Shown here in pieces: positions 42,421 through 52,111 of a stretch of 64,000 nt of DNA. A program made the translations under genes and the position numbers. Numbering within the stretch: position 1 is the first letter of the stretch; every line of letters begins with the position of its first letter. This DNA is from Winogradskyella sp. Lineage in GTDB: Bacteria > Bacteroidota > Bacteroidia > Flavobacteriales > Flavobacteriaceae. The stretch is taken from positions 1 through 64,000 of the forward strand of contig NZ_JABSSU010000001.1 of the NCBI RefSeq assembly GCF_013213835.1, written 5' to 3'. Under the pieces are notes generated by a model. That model saw only the letters and a program-made list of their open reading frames with translations, was not told where the DNA came from and made no database searches.

Positions 42421-43188
42421 TTACTGGTTCTCTTCAAGATACATTTTACGAACTTTTTTGAAAAGTTCCGAAGAGTAGACGAAACCTGTTACAGCCTCGT
42501 TATCTGTTTTGAATATGGTTTCTTTTGAACCTTCCCATTCCTTAAGTCCATTTTTTAAGAATACGATCTTTTCGCCAATCTCCATAACAGAGTTCATGTC
42601 GTGAGAATTAATTACAGTAACCATTTCATACTCATCTGTAATTTCTTGAATAAGGTTGTCTATAACAATGGCCGTTTTAGGGTCTAAACCTGAGTTAGGT
42701 TCATCACAAAATAAGTACTTCGGATTATTTACTATAGCACGGGCTATTGCAACACGTTTTTGCATTCCACCAGAGGCTTCGCTAGGCATTTTGTAATGCG
42801 CACCATCAAGATTAACACGTTTAAGTACAAAATCGGCTCTGTCTTTCATCTCATCTTCACTCAATTTTGTGAACATTCTTAAAGGAAACATTACATTTTC
42901 TAGAATATTCATGGAGTCAAACAATGCGCTTCCCTGAAATACCATTCCTATGTCGGATCTCAAGTCGGTTTTTTCGTCTCTAGTCAGATTTTTAAAGACT
43001 TTACCATCATATGAAATAGAACCTTGCTCATATTCAAACAAACCTAATAGACACTTTAAAAAGACCGTTTTCCCAGATCCACTTTGACCAATGACTAGGT
43101 TAGTTTTTCCTTTTTCAAAAGTTGTAGAAATTCCTTTTAAAATGTGAGCATCACCAAACGACTTATGTAAATCTTTAACTTCTATCAT
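42421..43188 (-). CDS. ABC transporter ATP-binding protein, MlaF-like
   Basis: I chose ATG 43188 (MIEVKDLHKSFGDAHILKGI, 255 residues), which overlaps the permease stop codon by one base; the longer frame lies inside the permease gene. Walker A is IGQSGSGKTVFLKCLLG, the Q-loop MVFQGSALFDSM, the signature SGGMQKRVAIARAI and Walker B YLFCDEPNSGLDP. With the MlaE-type permease upstream it forms a lipid (phospholipid) transport ABC of the Mla/Mce type in the inner membrane. No MCE substrate-binding gene is visible next to it. Confidence 0.92.
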   Translation of the reverse strand: MIEVKDLHKSFGDAHILKGISTTFEKGKTNLVIGQSGSGKTVFLKCLLGLFEYEQGSISYDGKVFKNLTRDEKTDLRSDIGMVFQGSALFDSMNILENVMFPLRMFTKLSEDEMKDRADFVLKRVNLDGAHYKMPSEASGGMQKRVAIARAIVNNPKYLFCDEPNSGLDPKTAIVIDNLIQEITDEYEMVTVINSHDMNSVMEIGEKIVFLKNGLKEWEGSKETIFKTDNEAVTGFVYSSELFKKVRKMYLEENQ

Positions 43189-43925
43189 TATCCAAGTAAA
43201 AGGCTGGTTAGTAAAAAGTTTAATATAATGATGACCACACTTGTCCATACAAAAGAAGTCGTACTTGCTTTACCAACTTCTAAAGCACCACCTTTCATAA
43301 AATAGCCATAAAACGAAGGTATAGTTGCTAGTATAAAAGCGAATACCATTGTTTTTATAAATGCATAAATGATATGAAAAACAATAAGGTCTGTTTGTAC
43401 ACCTTGTATATAGTCTTCTAATGTACCATAACCACCGTAAACACAGGCAACTAACCCGCCGAGTACCCCTAAAAACATGGCAATAGAAATAAGAAATGGG
43501 TAAAGTAATAAGGATATGAACTTTGGGAATACCAGATAATTTATTGGATTAATTCCCATAACTTCTAAGGCGTCTATCTGTTCTGTTACTCGCATAGTTC
43601 CGATGCTAGAGGTGATGAACGAACCTACTTTACCTGCCATAATTATAGAGATAAAAGTTGGTGCAAATTCTAGTATAATAGACTGTCTTGTTGCAAATCC
43701 AACGAGGTATTTTGGAATTAATGGGTTGTTTATATTTAATGAGGTTTGAATGGCTACTACACCACCAACAAAAAATGCAATAAAAGCAACAATACCTAAC
43801 GATCCAATAACTAAATCATCAATGTCTTTAAAGATAAGGGTTTTCATCACAGACCATTTTGTAGGTTTGCGAAACATATCTTTAATCATAATAAAATATG
43901 TGCCTATATTATGAAGGTATTTCAT
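43188..43925 (-). CDS. ABC transporter permease, MlaE-like
   Basis: A 245-residue MlaE/YrbE permease with about five membrane segments. Typical signatures are GIVAFIAFFVGGVVAIQTSL, LEFAPTFISIIMAGKVGSFITSSIGTMRVTEQIDALEVMGINPINYLVFPK (about 88-138) and LGGLVACVYGG. It sits in the inner membrane and works with the ATPase whose start overlaps its stop codon. The expected role is phospholipid movement between membranes. Confidence 0.92.
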   Translation of the reverse strand: MKYLHNIGTYFIMIKDMFRKPTKWSVMKTLIFKDIDDLVIGSLGIVAFIAFFVGGVVAIQTSLNINNPLIPKYLVGFATRQSIILEFAPTFISIIMAGKVGSFITSSIGTMRVTEQIDALEVMGINPINYLVFPKFISLLLYPFLISIAMFLGVLGGLVACVYGGYGTLEDYIQGVQTDLIVFHIIYAFIKTMVFAFILATIPSFYGYFMKGGALEVGKASTTSFVWTSVVIIILNFLLTSLLLG

Positions 43926-44005
43926 GCCAAATTTTGTTAGTGCTAAAGTATAAAAAAAGATGTGGTTTATTAATATTAATTTAATTTAAGATGCTTTAAA
44001 TGCCG

Positions 44006-44013
44006 TATTTTTG
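44006..44013 (+). promoter_or_regulatory. Promoter -7 element of pafA
   Basis: TATTTTTG, 27 bp before the pafA start codon at 44041, matches the Bacteroidetes -7 consensus. The -33 element is unclear. Confidence 0.4.
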
Positions 44014-44040
44014 CTGCTTAAAACAATGTTGTTGTTAAAG

Positions 44041-45708
44041 ATGAAAAATGCTCTAAGTTTAGTCTTAATTTTATTATCTGTGTTTTCGTGTGGTGCGCAA
44101 GAAAATACTATAGTTAATAATACAGAGATTTCTAATAATTTAGATTCAGAAAGGCCTAAGTTGGTAGTTGGAATCATCGTAGATCAGATGCGTTACGATT
44201 ATTTAACGCGGTTTGAATCTAAATTTAGCGAAGGTGGATTTAAGCGAATGATGAGAGAAGGATTTAACTGTAAGAACAATCATTTTAATTACATACCAAC
44301 TTACACAGGTCCAGGACATGCCTCTGTATACACGGGTACGACACCCAAATATCACGGGATTATTGCAAATAATTGGTACAGTAAAGTTGAGAAAAAAAGT
44401 GTGTATTGCGCTGAAGATACAACAGTAGTTGCTGTCGGAAGTCCATCTAAACGAGAGCGTATGTCTCCACGTCGTATGCTAACCACATCATTTGCAGATC
44501 AAAATCGTTTGTTTACGCAAATGAAGGGAAAAACAATTGGTATATCAATTAAAGATAGAGGTGCAGTGTTACCTGCAGGCCATACCGCTAATGCTGCATA
44601 TTGGTTTAGGGGAAAAGGTGAAGGTAATTTTATTACTACAAATTACTATATGGAAGAATTACCACAATGGGTCAAAGATTTCAACGATTCAGGTATAGTA
44701 GAATCTTACATGAAAGAATGGAATACTTTATATGATATAACTACGTATACTGAGAGTGGTGAAGACCTTAATACTTACGAACGTGGTTTTAAGGGTAAAG
44801 AAACTGCAACCTTTCCTTATGATCTAGAAGCTTTAAAAGCGGATAATATGTGGTTTGATATTTTAAAGGAAACACCATATGGTAATAGTATAGTGGCTGA
44901 TTTTGCTATTGAAGCATTAAAGAATGAAGATTTAGGTAATGATGATATTACAGATGTATTGACTGTAAGCTTCTCTAGTACAGATTATGTAGGGCATAAT
45001 TTTGGTGTGAACTCTAAAGAAGTACAAGATACTTACTTACGCTTAGATAAAGACTTAGAGCGCTTTTTTACAGCGTTAGATGATTTGGTGGGAAAAGGCA
45101 ATTACACAGTGTTTTTAACGGCAGATCATGGCGCTGTTAATGTACCTGCTTATTTGCAATCTGTTAAGATTCCTTCAGGATATCTTAATAATCCAAAACG
45201 TAAGAAACGTTTGAATAGATTTTTAATGACCACTTACGGAACAACAGATGTCATTGAGAACATTAGTAATAATCAAGTATTCTTAAATAAGGCCAAATTG
45301 AAAGCGCTTAATCTGAATATTCATGACGTGGAACAAGCACTTGTGGATGAACTTATAGACTATCCAAATGTTTCAAAAGTGTATACGGCAACAGCAATGC
45401 GTTCAACATCATTTAATCATGGAATTGAAAAATTACTTCAAAACGGATTTAATCAAAAGCGTTCTGGTGATGTGATTGTAGTCAATGATATTGGTTACAT
45501 TTCGTACAGTAAAACGGGATCGACTCATGGTAGTGGACTTAAATATGACACACATGTGCCATTATTGTTTTTTGGAGCAGGAATTAAACAAGGGGAAACC
45601 TTCGAAAGAACCGAAATTCCTGATATTGCACCAACAATTTCAGCGTTGTTGGGCATTAGTTTTCCAAATGGTGCGACAGGTGAACCTTTAGGGTTTGTAT
45701 TGGATTAA
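44041..45708 (+). CDS. pafA: PafA-type alkaline phosphatase, lipoprotein
   Basis: I chose ATG 44041 (MKNALSLVLILLSVFSCGAQ, 555 residues), giving a lipobox; the longer frame begins within the promoter element. The alkaline phosphatase superfamily core shows IVDQMRYDYLTRF (metal Asp), IPTYTGPGHASVYTGTTPKYHGI (nucleophilic Thr), SSTDYVGHNFG, FLTADHGAVNVP (Asp-His) and GSTHGSGLKYDTHVPLLFFG (His). PafA is calcium-activated or zinc-dependent in relatives, is periplasmic, and releases phosphate from many monoesters without feedback inhibition by phosphate. It overlaps the next gene by 4 bp at its convergent end. Confidence 0.9.
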   Translation: MKNALSLVLILLSVFSCGAQENTIVNNTEISNNLDSERPKLVVGIIVDQMRYDYLTRFESKFSEGGFKRMMREGFNCKNNHFNYIPTYTGPGHASVYTGTTPKYHGIIANNWYSKVEKKSVYCAEDTTVVAVGSPSKRERMSPRRMLTTSFADQNRLFTQMKGKTIGISIKDRGAVLPAGHTANAAYWFRGKGEGNFITTNYYMEELPQWVKDFNDSGIVESYMKEWNTLYDITTYTESGEDLNTYERGFKGKETATFPYDLEALKADNMWFDILKETPYGNSIVADFAIEALKNEDLGNDDITDVLTVSFSSTDYVGHNFGVNSKEVQDTYLRLDKDLERFFTALDDLVGKGNYTVFLTADHGAVNVPAYLQSVKIPSGYLNNPKRKKRLNRFLMTTYGTTDVIENISNNQVFLNKAKLKALNLNIHDVEQALVDELIDYPNVSKVYTATAMRSTSFNHGIEKLLQNGFNQKRSGDVIVVNDIGYISYSKTGSTHGSGLKYDTHVPLLFFGAGIKQGETFERTEIPDIAPTISALLGISFPNGATGEPLGFVLD

Positions 45709-46553
45709 GATAATTTCTTTAAAATACCTTTCCAGCGTAAATTTCTAATAAAGCGACCTTCATCTGCAGTTACCAAAAATTCTGTGTTGTTCGATTTCGC
45801 TTTAAAATATCCACTCATATAATCTCTAAATTGTCTGAAACTATTTTTTTTCATTGCTAGTTTTATAGCTGAGATTAAAGTAATCCAAAGTCCATAACGC
45901 ATTTTATACATCGCTTCACCTTGTAAATATTTTGAGGCTTTATTGTAAGATTGACCGGTTGGTTTAAGATGCTTCACATGCAGTGATTCGTCGGTCAAAA
46001 TTTCCCAACCATGATACTTTGCTAAAAGTTCGTCCACAGTATCCCAACCCATAGATGGTTTTAGTTTGCCAATTTGAAGGAAACAGTCTTTTCTGTAAGC
46101 TTTTAGTGCACCTCTAATATGATCTTTATTTGTAAGGTTTTCCAAAACCCATTGATCGTTTTTTTTAATGTAGCAGAACCCAGCAGCCATTCCTAGTTTT
46201 TGATCTGCCGTAAAATGCTTAGAGATTTGTTCTAGATAATTATTGGGAAAAATTAAATCAGCATCAAATTTGCAGATGATATCATATGCATTATCTAAAA
46301 ATTCGAAACCTTTATAAAAGGCATTAATAATTTTAGAGCCTGGTAAATGTTTGTCAGAGGAAGAAGTATTAATTAAAGTGATCCAATCATATTTTGAGGT
46401 ATAGTCTTCAATAATTGTCTGAGTATTATCTGTAGAATTGTCATTGACAAAAACAACTTGTGCAGGAGTTAATGTTTGGTCTACTAGGGATTGTATGGTC
46501 TCACCAATAAATGTTTCCTCATTGTGAGCTGGTATAACGATGGAGATTTTCAA
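45705..46553 (-). CDS. Family 2 glycosyltransferase
   Basis: A 282-residue GT-A glycosyltransferase. ISIVIPAHNEETFIGETIQSLVDQ (about 3-26) is the nucleotide-binding start; VNDNSTDNTQTIIEDY follows; the metal-binding DxD is in CKFDADLIFPNNYL (about 91-104); GWDTVDELLAKYHGWEILTDESLHVKHLKPTG carries the acceptor-side residues. There is no ATG: TTG at 46553 is the only available start because a TGA lies two codons upstream. The acceptor is unknown; neighbours suggest glycan or natural-product assembly. Confidence 0.88.
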   Translation of the reverse strand: MKISIVIPAHNEETFIGETIQSLVDQTLTPAQVVFVNDNSTDNTQTIIEDYTSKYDWITLINTSSSDKHLPGSKIINAFYKGFEFLDNAYDIICKFDADLIFPNNYLEQISKHFTADQKLGMAAGFCYIKKNDQWVLENLTNKDHIRGALKAYRKDCFLQIGKLKPSMGWDTVDELLAKYHGWEILTDESLHVKHLKPTGQSYNKASKYLQGEAMYKMRYGLWITLISAIKLAMKKNSFRQFRDYMSGYFKAKSNNTEFLVTADEGRFIRNLRWKGILKKLS

Positions 46554-46586
46554 AAGTCAAATTCTATATTTCAAAATTAAGTAAAC

Positions 46587-47120
46587 CTAATTGGAATTTG
46601 AATACCTTTCCGCATAAACAATGTAATATCTATTTGTAAATGATCTGAATAATGGTCTTATGCCAAGTTTTTTTACTGGGTTTGTCCATTTTTGACAATC
46701 CTTAATTGTCCATCCCGTTTTTTCTAGAAGCCAATCGAGCTGCCAATCTTCAAATTCATGGAAATGTCTATCCCGCATATCAGTTTTACTTCTATAAGCA
46801 GAAGAAAACCATAAACGTAAAGGGACGCTTATAATTAATTTGTCTGCTTTTATAGATTTTAAAACTTCGTAAGGTGAAAGTAGATGTTCAAATATTTCGA
46901 GCGCTGTAACAACATCCGTTGAAGATTTTTCAATAAAAGATCGATCTTCATCTAAATCCTCACCTTGGGTATTTACTACATTATAGCCTTCAGAAATCAT
47001 TATTTCAGAAAAGGGATTTGTAACACCTAAATCTAAAATTGATTCTGAAGTATTAATGTGCTTTTTTACAAATTCTAAACTAAGTCTAAAACGTTTATTT
47101 GGATATGTCTTTTCGTACAT
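46587..47120 (-). CDS. SAM-dependent methyltransferase
   Basis: A 177-residue class I methyltransferase. SILDLGVTNPFSEIM (about 34-48) is motif I in a slightly changed form (DLGVTNP in place of DLGxGxG), followed by DVVTALEIFEHLLSPYEVLKSI (about 70-91), typical of motif II-III, and LIISVPLRLWFSS. The substrate is unknown. It is in a co-directional group with the glycosyltransferase and the KAS III-like gene. A short hairpin (47127-47145) lies between it and the KAS III-like gene. Confidence 0.8.
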   Translation of the reverse strand: MYEKTYPNKRFRLSLEFVKKHINTSESILDLGVTNPFSEIMISEGYNVVNTQGEDLDEDRSFIEKSSTDVVTALEIFEHLLSPYEVLKSIKADKLIISVPLRLWFSSAYRSKTDMRDRHFHEFEDWQLDWLLEKTGWTIKDCQKWTNPVKKLGIRPLFRSFTNRYYIVYAERYSNSN

Positions 47121-47156
47121 AAAATGATCCTGATATAAGCAGGATGAAATATACTA

Positions 47157-48215
47157 CTAATATCTGTAAACAATGGCATTTATATGCATACCTGCACCAA
47201 CACTAGCAAAGATAATTACATCTCCTTTGTTTATTTTATGGTCATCTAATTTGTTATTTCTGATAAGATCGTATAACGTAGGAACCGTTGCTACAGAACT
47301 ATTCCCTAGTTTATGGATACTCATTGGCATTATGTCCTCAGGCGCTTTAGTTTTGTATAATCTGTAAAAGCGTTTGATAATTGCCTCGTCCATTTTTTCA
47401 TTAGCTTGGTGAATAAGGACCTTTTTTACCTCGGAAATATCAACTCCACTTTTATCAAGACAATCTTTCATGGCTTGTGCTACATTGGTAAGTGCGAATT
47501 CATAGATTTTTCGACCGTACATTTTGATGTATCGTGTGTCTGGATCTAATTCTTGGTTGTTAGACTTTCCGAAGAATAAATAATAAGCTTCATCATAAGT
47601 GAAAGAAGCAGATTCATGAGCTAAGATGCCACCTTCATCATCTGTAGCCTCAATAATACTTGCACCAGCTCCATCTGAATAAATCATAGAATCTCTATCA
47701 TGAGGATCTACTACACGAGATAAGGTTTCAGCACCAATAACAAGTACTTTTTTTGCCATACCAGCTTTTATAAAAGCTTGGGCTTGAATAACGCCTTCAA
47801 CCCAACCAGGACAACCGTAAAGAATGTCGTATGCCACGCATTTTGGGTTCTTTATTTTTAGACTATGTTTTATCCTAGCCGCTAAACATGGCAAAATATC
47901 ACTTTGAATTGCACCATGTCTTACATCTCCAAAGTTGTGCGCGCAGATGATATAATCTAGTTCCTCTTGATCAATATTGGCATCGTCAATCGATTTTTGA
48001 GCTGCTAAAAATCCTAAGTCTGAAGTCGTTAAGTTTTTATCAGCATAACGACGTTCAACAATACCAGTAATAGCTTTAAATTTTTCAACGATAACTTCAT
48101 TAGGATAGCTGATAGAAGATCCGTCCATATTCAAAAACTCATGACTATGAAAATCTTCGTTTTTCTCAATATTAGTTGGAATATAGCTACCTGTTCCTGT
48201 GATTTTAATGCTCAT
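47157..48215 (-). CDS. 3-oxoacyl-ACP synthase III-like protein
   Basis: A 352-residue thiolase-fold enzyme of the FabH family. Catalytic Cys is in YDILYGCPGWVEGV (about 128-141), His in VLIHQANEKMDEAI (about 273-286), and Asn in IHKLGNSSVATVPTLYDLI (about 304-322); DGAGASIIEA is the usual motif. It condenses acyl-CoA or acyl-ACP with malonyl-ACP. This divergent type occurs beside glycosyltransferases in Flavobacteriia and may not be the housekeeping FabH. A -7 promoter element lies at 48243-48250. Confidence 0.88.
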   Translation of the reverse strand: MSIKITGTGSYIPTNIEKNEDFHSHEFLNMDGSSISYPNEVIVEKFKAITGIVERRYADKNLTTSDLGFLAAQKSIDDANIDQEELDYIICAHNFGDVRHGAIQSDILPCLAARIKHSLKIKNPKCVAYDILYGCPGWVEGVIQAQAFIKAGMAKKVLVIGAETLSRVVDPHDRDSMIYSDGAGASIIEATDDEGGILAHESASFTYDEAYYLFFGKSNNQELDPDTRYIKMYGRKIYEFALTNVAQAMKDCLDKSGVDISEVKKVLIHQANEKMDEAIIKRFYRLYKTKAPEDIMPMSIHKLGNSSVATVPTLYDLIRNNKLDDHKINKGDVIIFASVGAGMHINAIVYRY

Positions 48216-48242
48216 AAAAGATAATTTTTCAATTTACGAGCA

Positions 48243-48250
48243 CAAAAATA
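48243..48250 (-). promoter_or_regulatory. Promoter -7 element of KAS III-like gene
   Basis: On the minus strand TATTTTTG, 28 bp before the start codon; no clear -33 element was identified. Confidence 0.4.
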
Positions 48251-48312
48251 CATGGATAAGATTTACTCTTAAAAAAAAGCGTATTTATTTTACGATGTTC
48301 AACAACCAAAAT

Positions 48313-51159
48313 TTATGCCTCAACATAAGTTTCAATAGGTGCGCAAGTACAGATTAAATTTCTATCTCCATAGGCATCATCTACACGTCTTACACTTGGC
48401 CAAAACTTGTTATCCCTTACAAACTCTAGAGGAAATGCAGCTTCTTGTCTAGAATAAGGTAATAACCATTCGTCACTTGTAAGCATCTCTTCAGTGTGCG
48501 GTGCGTTTTTAAGTGGATTATTAGCGTCTTCTTTTGTACTACTGTCAATCTCTCTTCTAATAGAAATCATTGCATCACAAAAACGATCCATTTCTTGCAT
48601 GCTTTCACTCTCAGTTGGTTCAATCATCATAGTACCAGCTACTGGAAATGAAACTGTTGGTGCGTGGAATCCATAGTCCATTAATCGTTTGGCAATATCT
48701 ACCACTTCGATACCATGTGCTTTGAAAGGTCTACAATCAATAATCATTTCGTGAGCAGCTCTACCCATTTCCCCAGAATACAGTGTTTCAAAGCTTCCTT
48801 CTAAACGAGATTTGATATAGTTAGCATTTAAAATTGCAGTCTCTGTTGATTTTCTTAAACCATCAGCTCCTAACATTTTTATATACCCGTATGAAATTAA
48901 ACATGCTAATGCAGAACCAAAAGGCGCAGCTGATATTGACGTAATTGCTTGTTTACCACCTGTTTTAATTAATGGGTTACCTGGTAAAAATGGCTTTAAT
49001 TGTTCAGCTACGCAGATAGGACCAACACCAGGGCCACCACCACCATGAGGAATTGCAAATGTTTTGTGTAGGTTTAAGTGACATACATCAGCACCAATTG
49101 CACCAGGATTTGTTAACCCTACTTGGGCATTCATATTTGCACCATCCATATACACTTGTCCACCAAAATCATGAATAATTTGAGTGATCTCCCTTATGGC
49201 AGACTCATAAACACCATGTGTTGATGGGTAAGTCACCATTAATGCTGCCAAGTTATCTTTATGTAATTCAGCTTTTTGTCTTAAATCTTCAACATCTATA
49301 TTTCCTTCTTCAGTTGCTTTGGTAACAACAACCTTCATACCTGCCATTACTGCACTAGCTGGGTTTGTTCCATGGGCAGATGAAGGAATTAAACAGATAT
49401 TTCTATGATGATCACCATTAGCTTCATGATAAGCTCTAATTACCATAAGTCCTGCAAATTCGCCTTGTGCACCAGAATTTGGCTGTAAAGAAGTACCAGC
49501 AAAACCTGTAATTTCGGTAAGCTGATCTTCAAGCTCTTCTAATACGATTTGATAACCCTTTGCTTGATCTTTAGGTACGAATGGATGTATATTTCCCCAT
49601 TTAAACATACTTAAAGGCAACATTTCTGCTGCGGCATTAAGTTTCATTGTACAAGATCCAAGTGATATCATTGAATGATTTAAAGCTAAATCCTTACGTT
49701 CTAATTTCTTGATATAACGCATCAATTCAGTTTCAGAATGGTGCGAGTTAAATACATCAAGCGTTAAGAAGTCCGATTGACGTTTCAAGTCTTGCGGTAT
49801 TACATCAGTCTCAATGTGCTTAAGAGCAACAGTATCTCTATCTGCAAGCTTAGCAAATATCTTAATGATATACTCTAAGTCAGTTTTTGATGTTGTCTCA
49901 TTAAGTGAAATTGAAACCGTGTTCTTATCTATATAGTTAAAATTACTTTTATGCTTTTCAGCAATTTTTCTAAGCTTTTTAGCTTTTGCTTTAACTTGAA
50001 TAGTATCAAAGTAACTCGTGTTTACTTGCTCAAAACCAAGTGTTTCAAGTGCATTTGAAAGCGCTTTGGTTTTGGTGTGAACACCTTCAGCAATATATTT
50101 TAAACCTTCTGGACCATGATACACTGCATACATTCCTGCCATAACCGCAAGTAATACTTGCGCTGTACATATATTAGAAGTTGCTCTATCCCTTTTAATG
50201 TGTTGCTCTCTCGTTTGAAGTGCCATTCTGAGTGCACGTCCACCATCTTTATCTTTTGTTACACCAATAATACGCCCTGGAATATCTCTTTTATAAGCCT
50301 CTTTTGTTGCGAAATATGCAGCATGTGGTCCGCCATAACCCATAGGGATTCCGAAACGTTGTGTTGTACCTACCACAACATCAGCACCAAAATTTCCTGG
50401 TGCTTCTAGTTTAACTAAACTTAGAATATCTGCTGAAACGGCAGTTTTTATTCCTGCTTCAGATGCATTTTCAATAAATGATTTAATATCATTGATTTGT
50501 CCATGTTTACCTGGATACTGTAAAATAGCACCAAAATAGCCTTCTGAAAAATCAAAACTATTCTCGTCTCCAATCACTAATTCAATTCCAATAGGAATAG
50601 CTCTGGTTTGTAGTACCGATAATGTTTGGGGTAGAATGTTTTTGGATACAAAAAATTTGTTTATACCGGCTTTCTTTTGAGCACGTTCTCTTACTGCAAA
50701 TAACAAGCTCATAGCTTCTGCAGCAGAAGTACTCTCATCTAGCAAAGAAGCATTTGCAATTTCCATACCTGTAAGATCACATACCATCGTTTGGAAATTT
50801 AACAAGGCTTCTAATCTTCCTTGTGCGATTTCAGCTTGGTAAGGTGTGTATGCGGTATACCAGCCTGGGTTCTCCAGTATGTTTCTTTGAATAACAGCTG
50901 GTAGAATGGTTGGATTATATCCTAAACCAATATATGTTTTGAAAACCTTATTCTTTTTAGACAATTCATTGATGTGAACAAGATACTCTTGCTCACTCAT
51001 TGCGCTGTCTAAATCTAATTCTTCTTTTAATAAAATGTCATTAGGAACTGTTTCGAAAATCAGTTGTTCAATTGAGTCTACACCTATGGTTTGTAGCATA
51101 GCCTTTTGGTCCTTTTCTCTAGGTCCGATATGTCTATTTGCAAAAGATGATGTGTTCAT
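48313..51159 (-). CDS. gcvP: Glycine dehydrogenase (decarboxylating), P protein
   Basis: About 948 residues from ATG 51159 (MNTSSFANRHIGPREKDQKAML); the longer frame would begin inside the -7 promoter element at 51184-51191. The single-chain P protein has two homologous halves (about 1-450 and 450-948). Signatures are FANRHIGPRE, YTAYTPYQAEIAQGRLEALLNFQTM, GYGGPHAAYFA, NHSMISLGSCTMKLNAAAEM and the PLP-binding Lys in CHLNLHKTFAIPHGGGGPG (about 705). It decarboxylates glycine and passes the aminomethyl group to the H protein in the glycine cleavage system. The other subunits are not in this window. Confidence 0.95.
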   Translation of the reverse strand: MNTSSFANRHIGPREKDQKAMLQTIGVDSIEQLIFETVPNDILLKEELDLDSAMSEQEYLVHINELSKKNKVFKTYIGLGYNPTILPAVIQRNILENPGWYTAYTPYQAEIAQGRLEALLNFQTMVCDLTGMEIANASLLDESTSAAEAMSLLFAVRERAQKKAGINKFFVSKNILPQTLSVLQTRAIPIGIELVIGDENSFDFSEGYFGAILQYPGKHGQINDIKSFIENASEAGIKTAVSADILSLVKLEAPGNFGADVVVGTTQRFGIPMGYGGPHAAYFATKEAYKRDIPGRIIGVTKDKDGGRALRMALQTREQHIKRDRATSNICTAQVLLAVMAGMYAVYHGPEGLKYIAEGVHTKTKALSNALETLGFEQVNTSYFDTIQVKAKAKKLRKIAEKHKSNFNYIDKNTVSISLNETTSKTDLEYIIKIFAKLADRDTVALKHIETDVIPQDLKRQSDFLTLDVFNSHHSETELMRYIKKLERKDLALNHSMISLGSCTMKLNAAAEMLPLSMFKWGNIHPFVPKDQAKGYQIVLEELEDQLTEITGFAGTSLQPNSGAQGEFAGLMVIRAYHEANGDHHRNICLIPSSAHGTNPASAVMAGMKVVVTKATEEGNIDVEDLRQKAELHKDNLAALMVTYPSTHGVYESAIREITQIIHDFGGQVYMDGANMNAQVGLTNPGAIGADVCHLNLHKTFAIPHGGGGPGVGPICVAEQLKPFLPGNPLIKTGGKQAITSISAAPFGSALACLISYGYIKMLGADGLRKSTETAILNANYIKSRLEGSFETLYSGEMGRAAHEMIIDCRPFKAHGIEVVDIAKRLMDYGFHAPTVSFPVAGTMMIEPTESESMQEMDRFCDAMISIRREIDSSTKEDANNPLKNAPHTEEMLTSDEWLLPYSRQEAAFPLEFVRDNKFWPSVRRVDDAYGDRNLICTCAPIETYVEA

Positions 51160-51183
51160 TTTATCTAGCTTTTTTTTGATATG

Positions 51184-51191
51184 CAAAAATA
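51184..51191 (-). promoter_or_regulatory. Promoter -7 element of gcvP
   Basis: On the minus strand TATTTTTG, about 25 bp before the chosen gcvP start. It argues against the upstream alternative start. Confidence 0.45.
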
Positions 51192-51265
51192 CGGATTTAG
51201 GTATTGTAATTAGTTAATGAAACCTAAAGTTTTTAACCGAAATCTACTCTTATTAACACAATGTC

Positions 51266-51273
51266 TATTTTTG
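51266..51273 (+). promoter_or_regulatory. Promoter -7 element of the UbiA-like gene
   Basis: TATTTTTG ends 5 bp before the start codon at 51278, so the mRNA would be almost leaderless. Confidence 0.4.
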
Positions 51274-51277
51274 TGAA

Positions 51278-52111
51278 ATGAAGGTGTTTGAAAATCTTTT
51301 TAATTTCTATTTAAATAGCAGTATACATGTGGCATTAGCAGTTGTTGCCTTGACGTATATTACCTTTATTGAATTTGATTTAGAATCTGATAAAAACATG
51401 TTATACTTCGTTTTTTTCGCAACTGTAACTGGTTATAATTTTGTGAAGTATTTTGGTGTGGCAAAATTTCATCATCGAAGTTTAGCGGGTTGGCTAAAAA
51501 CCATTCAAGTATTTTCATTTTTTGCTTTTTTGGCGCTTTGTTATTTTGCATTAGGTTTATCTTATGTAACGCTTATTTGTATAGCCATCTTAGCATTTAT
51601 TACATTCTTGTATGCCATACCTATTTTACCAATGCGCTATTTTAGAGATAAGAAAAAAAATTTAAGACAAATTAGTGGTCTTAAAGTTTATATTATCGCC
51701 TTTGTATGGACATTTGCTACTGTAATTCTACCAATATTAGAGAACAACATTGAAATAGATACTGATGTTATTGTAAGTAGTTTACAGCGATATATTCTTG
51801 TTATCGTTTTGATGTTACCATTTGAAATAAGAGATTTGAATTTTGATAGTCTAAAACTAGCAACCATACCTCAAAGGATTGGCATAAAGAATACGAAGAT
51901 TATAGGTGTAGTTTTGTTATTGGTATTCTTTTTACTAGAGTTTTTTAAAGATGATTTAACTACCTCCGCTCTGTTATCCTCACTTGGAATAATTGTTTTA
52001 ACACTATTATTTTTGGTTTTTTCTCATAGAAACCAATCAAAATATTATAGTGCTTTTTGGGTGGAGAGTTTACCTATTTTTTGGCTAGTTTTTTTACTGA
52101 TGTTTAATTAA
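51278..52111 (+). CDS. UbiA prenyltransferase-like membrane protein
   Basis: A 277-residue protein with about eight membrane segments. VTGYNFVKYFGV (about 46-57) stands where the first Asp-rich motif of UbiA is expected but lacks the usual acidic residues. FEIRDLNFDSLKLATIPQRIGIKNTK (about 184-209) resembles the second motif, including D-x-x-x-D. It is probably a divergent UbiA-family member rather than a proven prenyltransferase. Its 3' end overlaps the small convergent gene at 52094 by 18 bp. Confidence 0.65.
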   Translation: MKVFENLFNFYLNSSIHVALAVVALTYITFIEFDLESDKNMLYFVFFATVTGYNFVKYFGVAKFHHRSLAGWLKTIQVFSFFAFLALCYFALGLSYVTLICIAILAFITFLYAIPILPMRYFRDKKKNLRQISGLKVYIIAFVWTFATVILPILENNIEIDTDVIVSSLQRYILVIVLMLPFEIRDLNFDSLKLATIPQRIGIKNTKIIGVVLLLVFFLLEFFKDDLTTSALLSSLGIIVLTLLFLVFSHRNQSKYYSAFWVESLPIFWLVFLLMFN

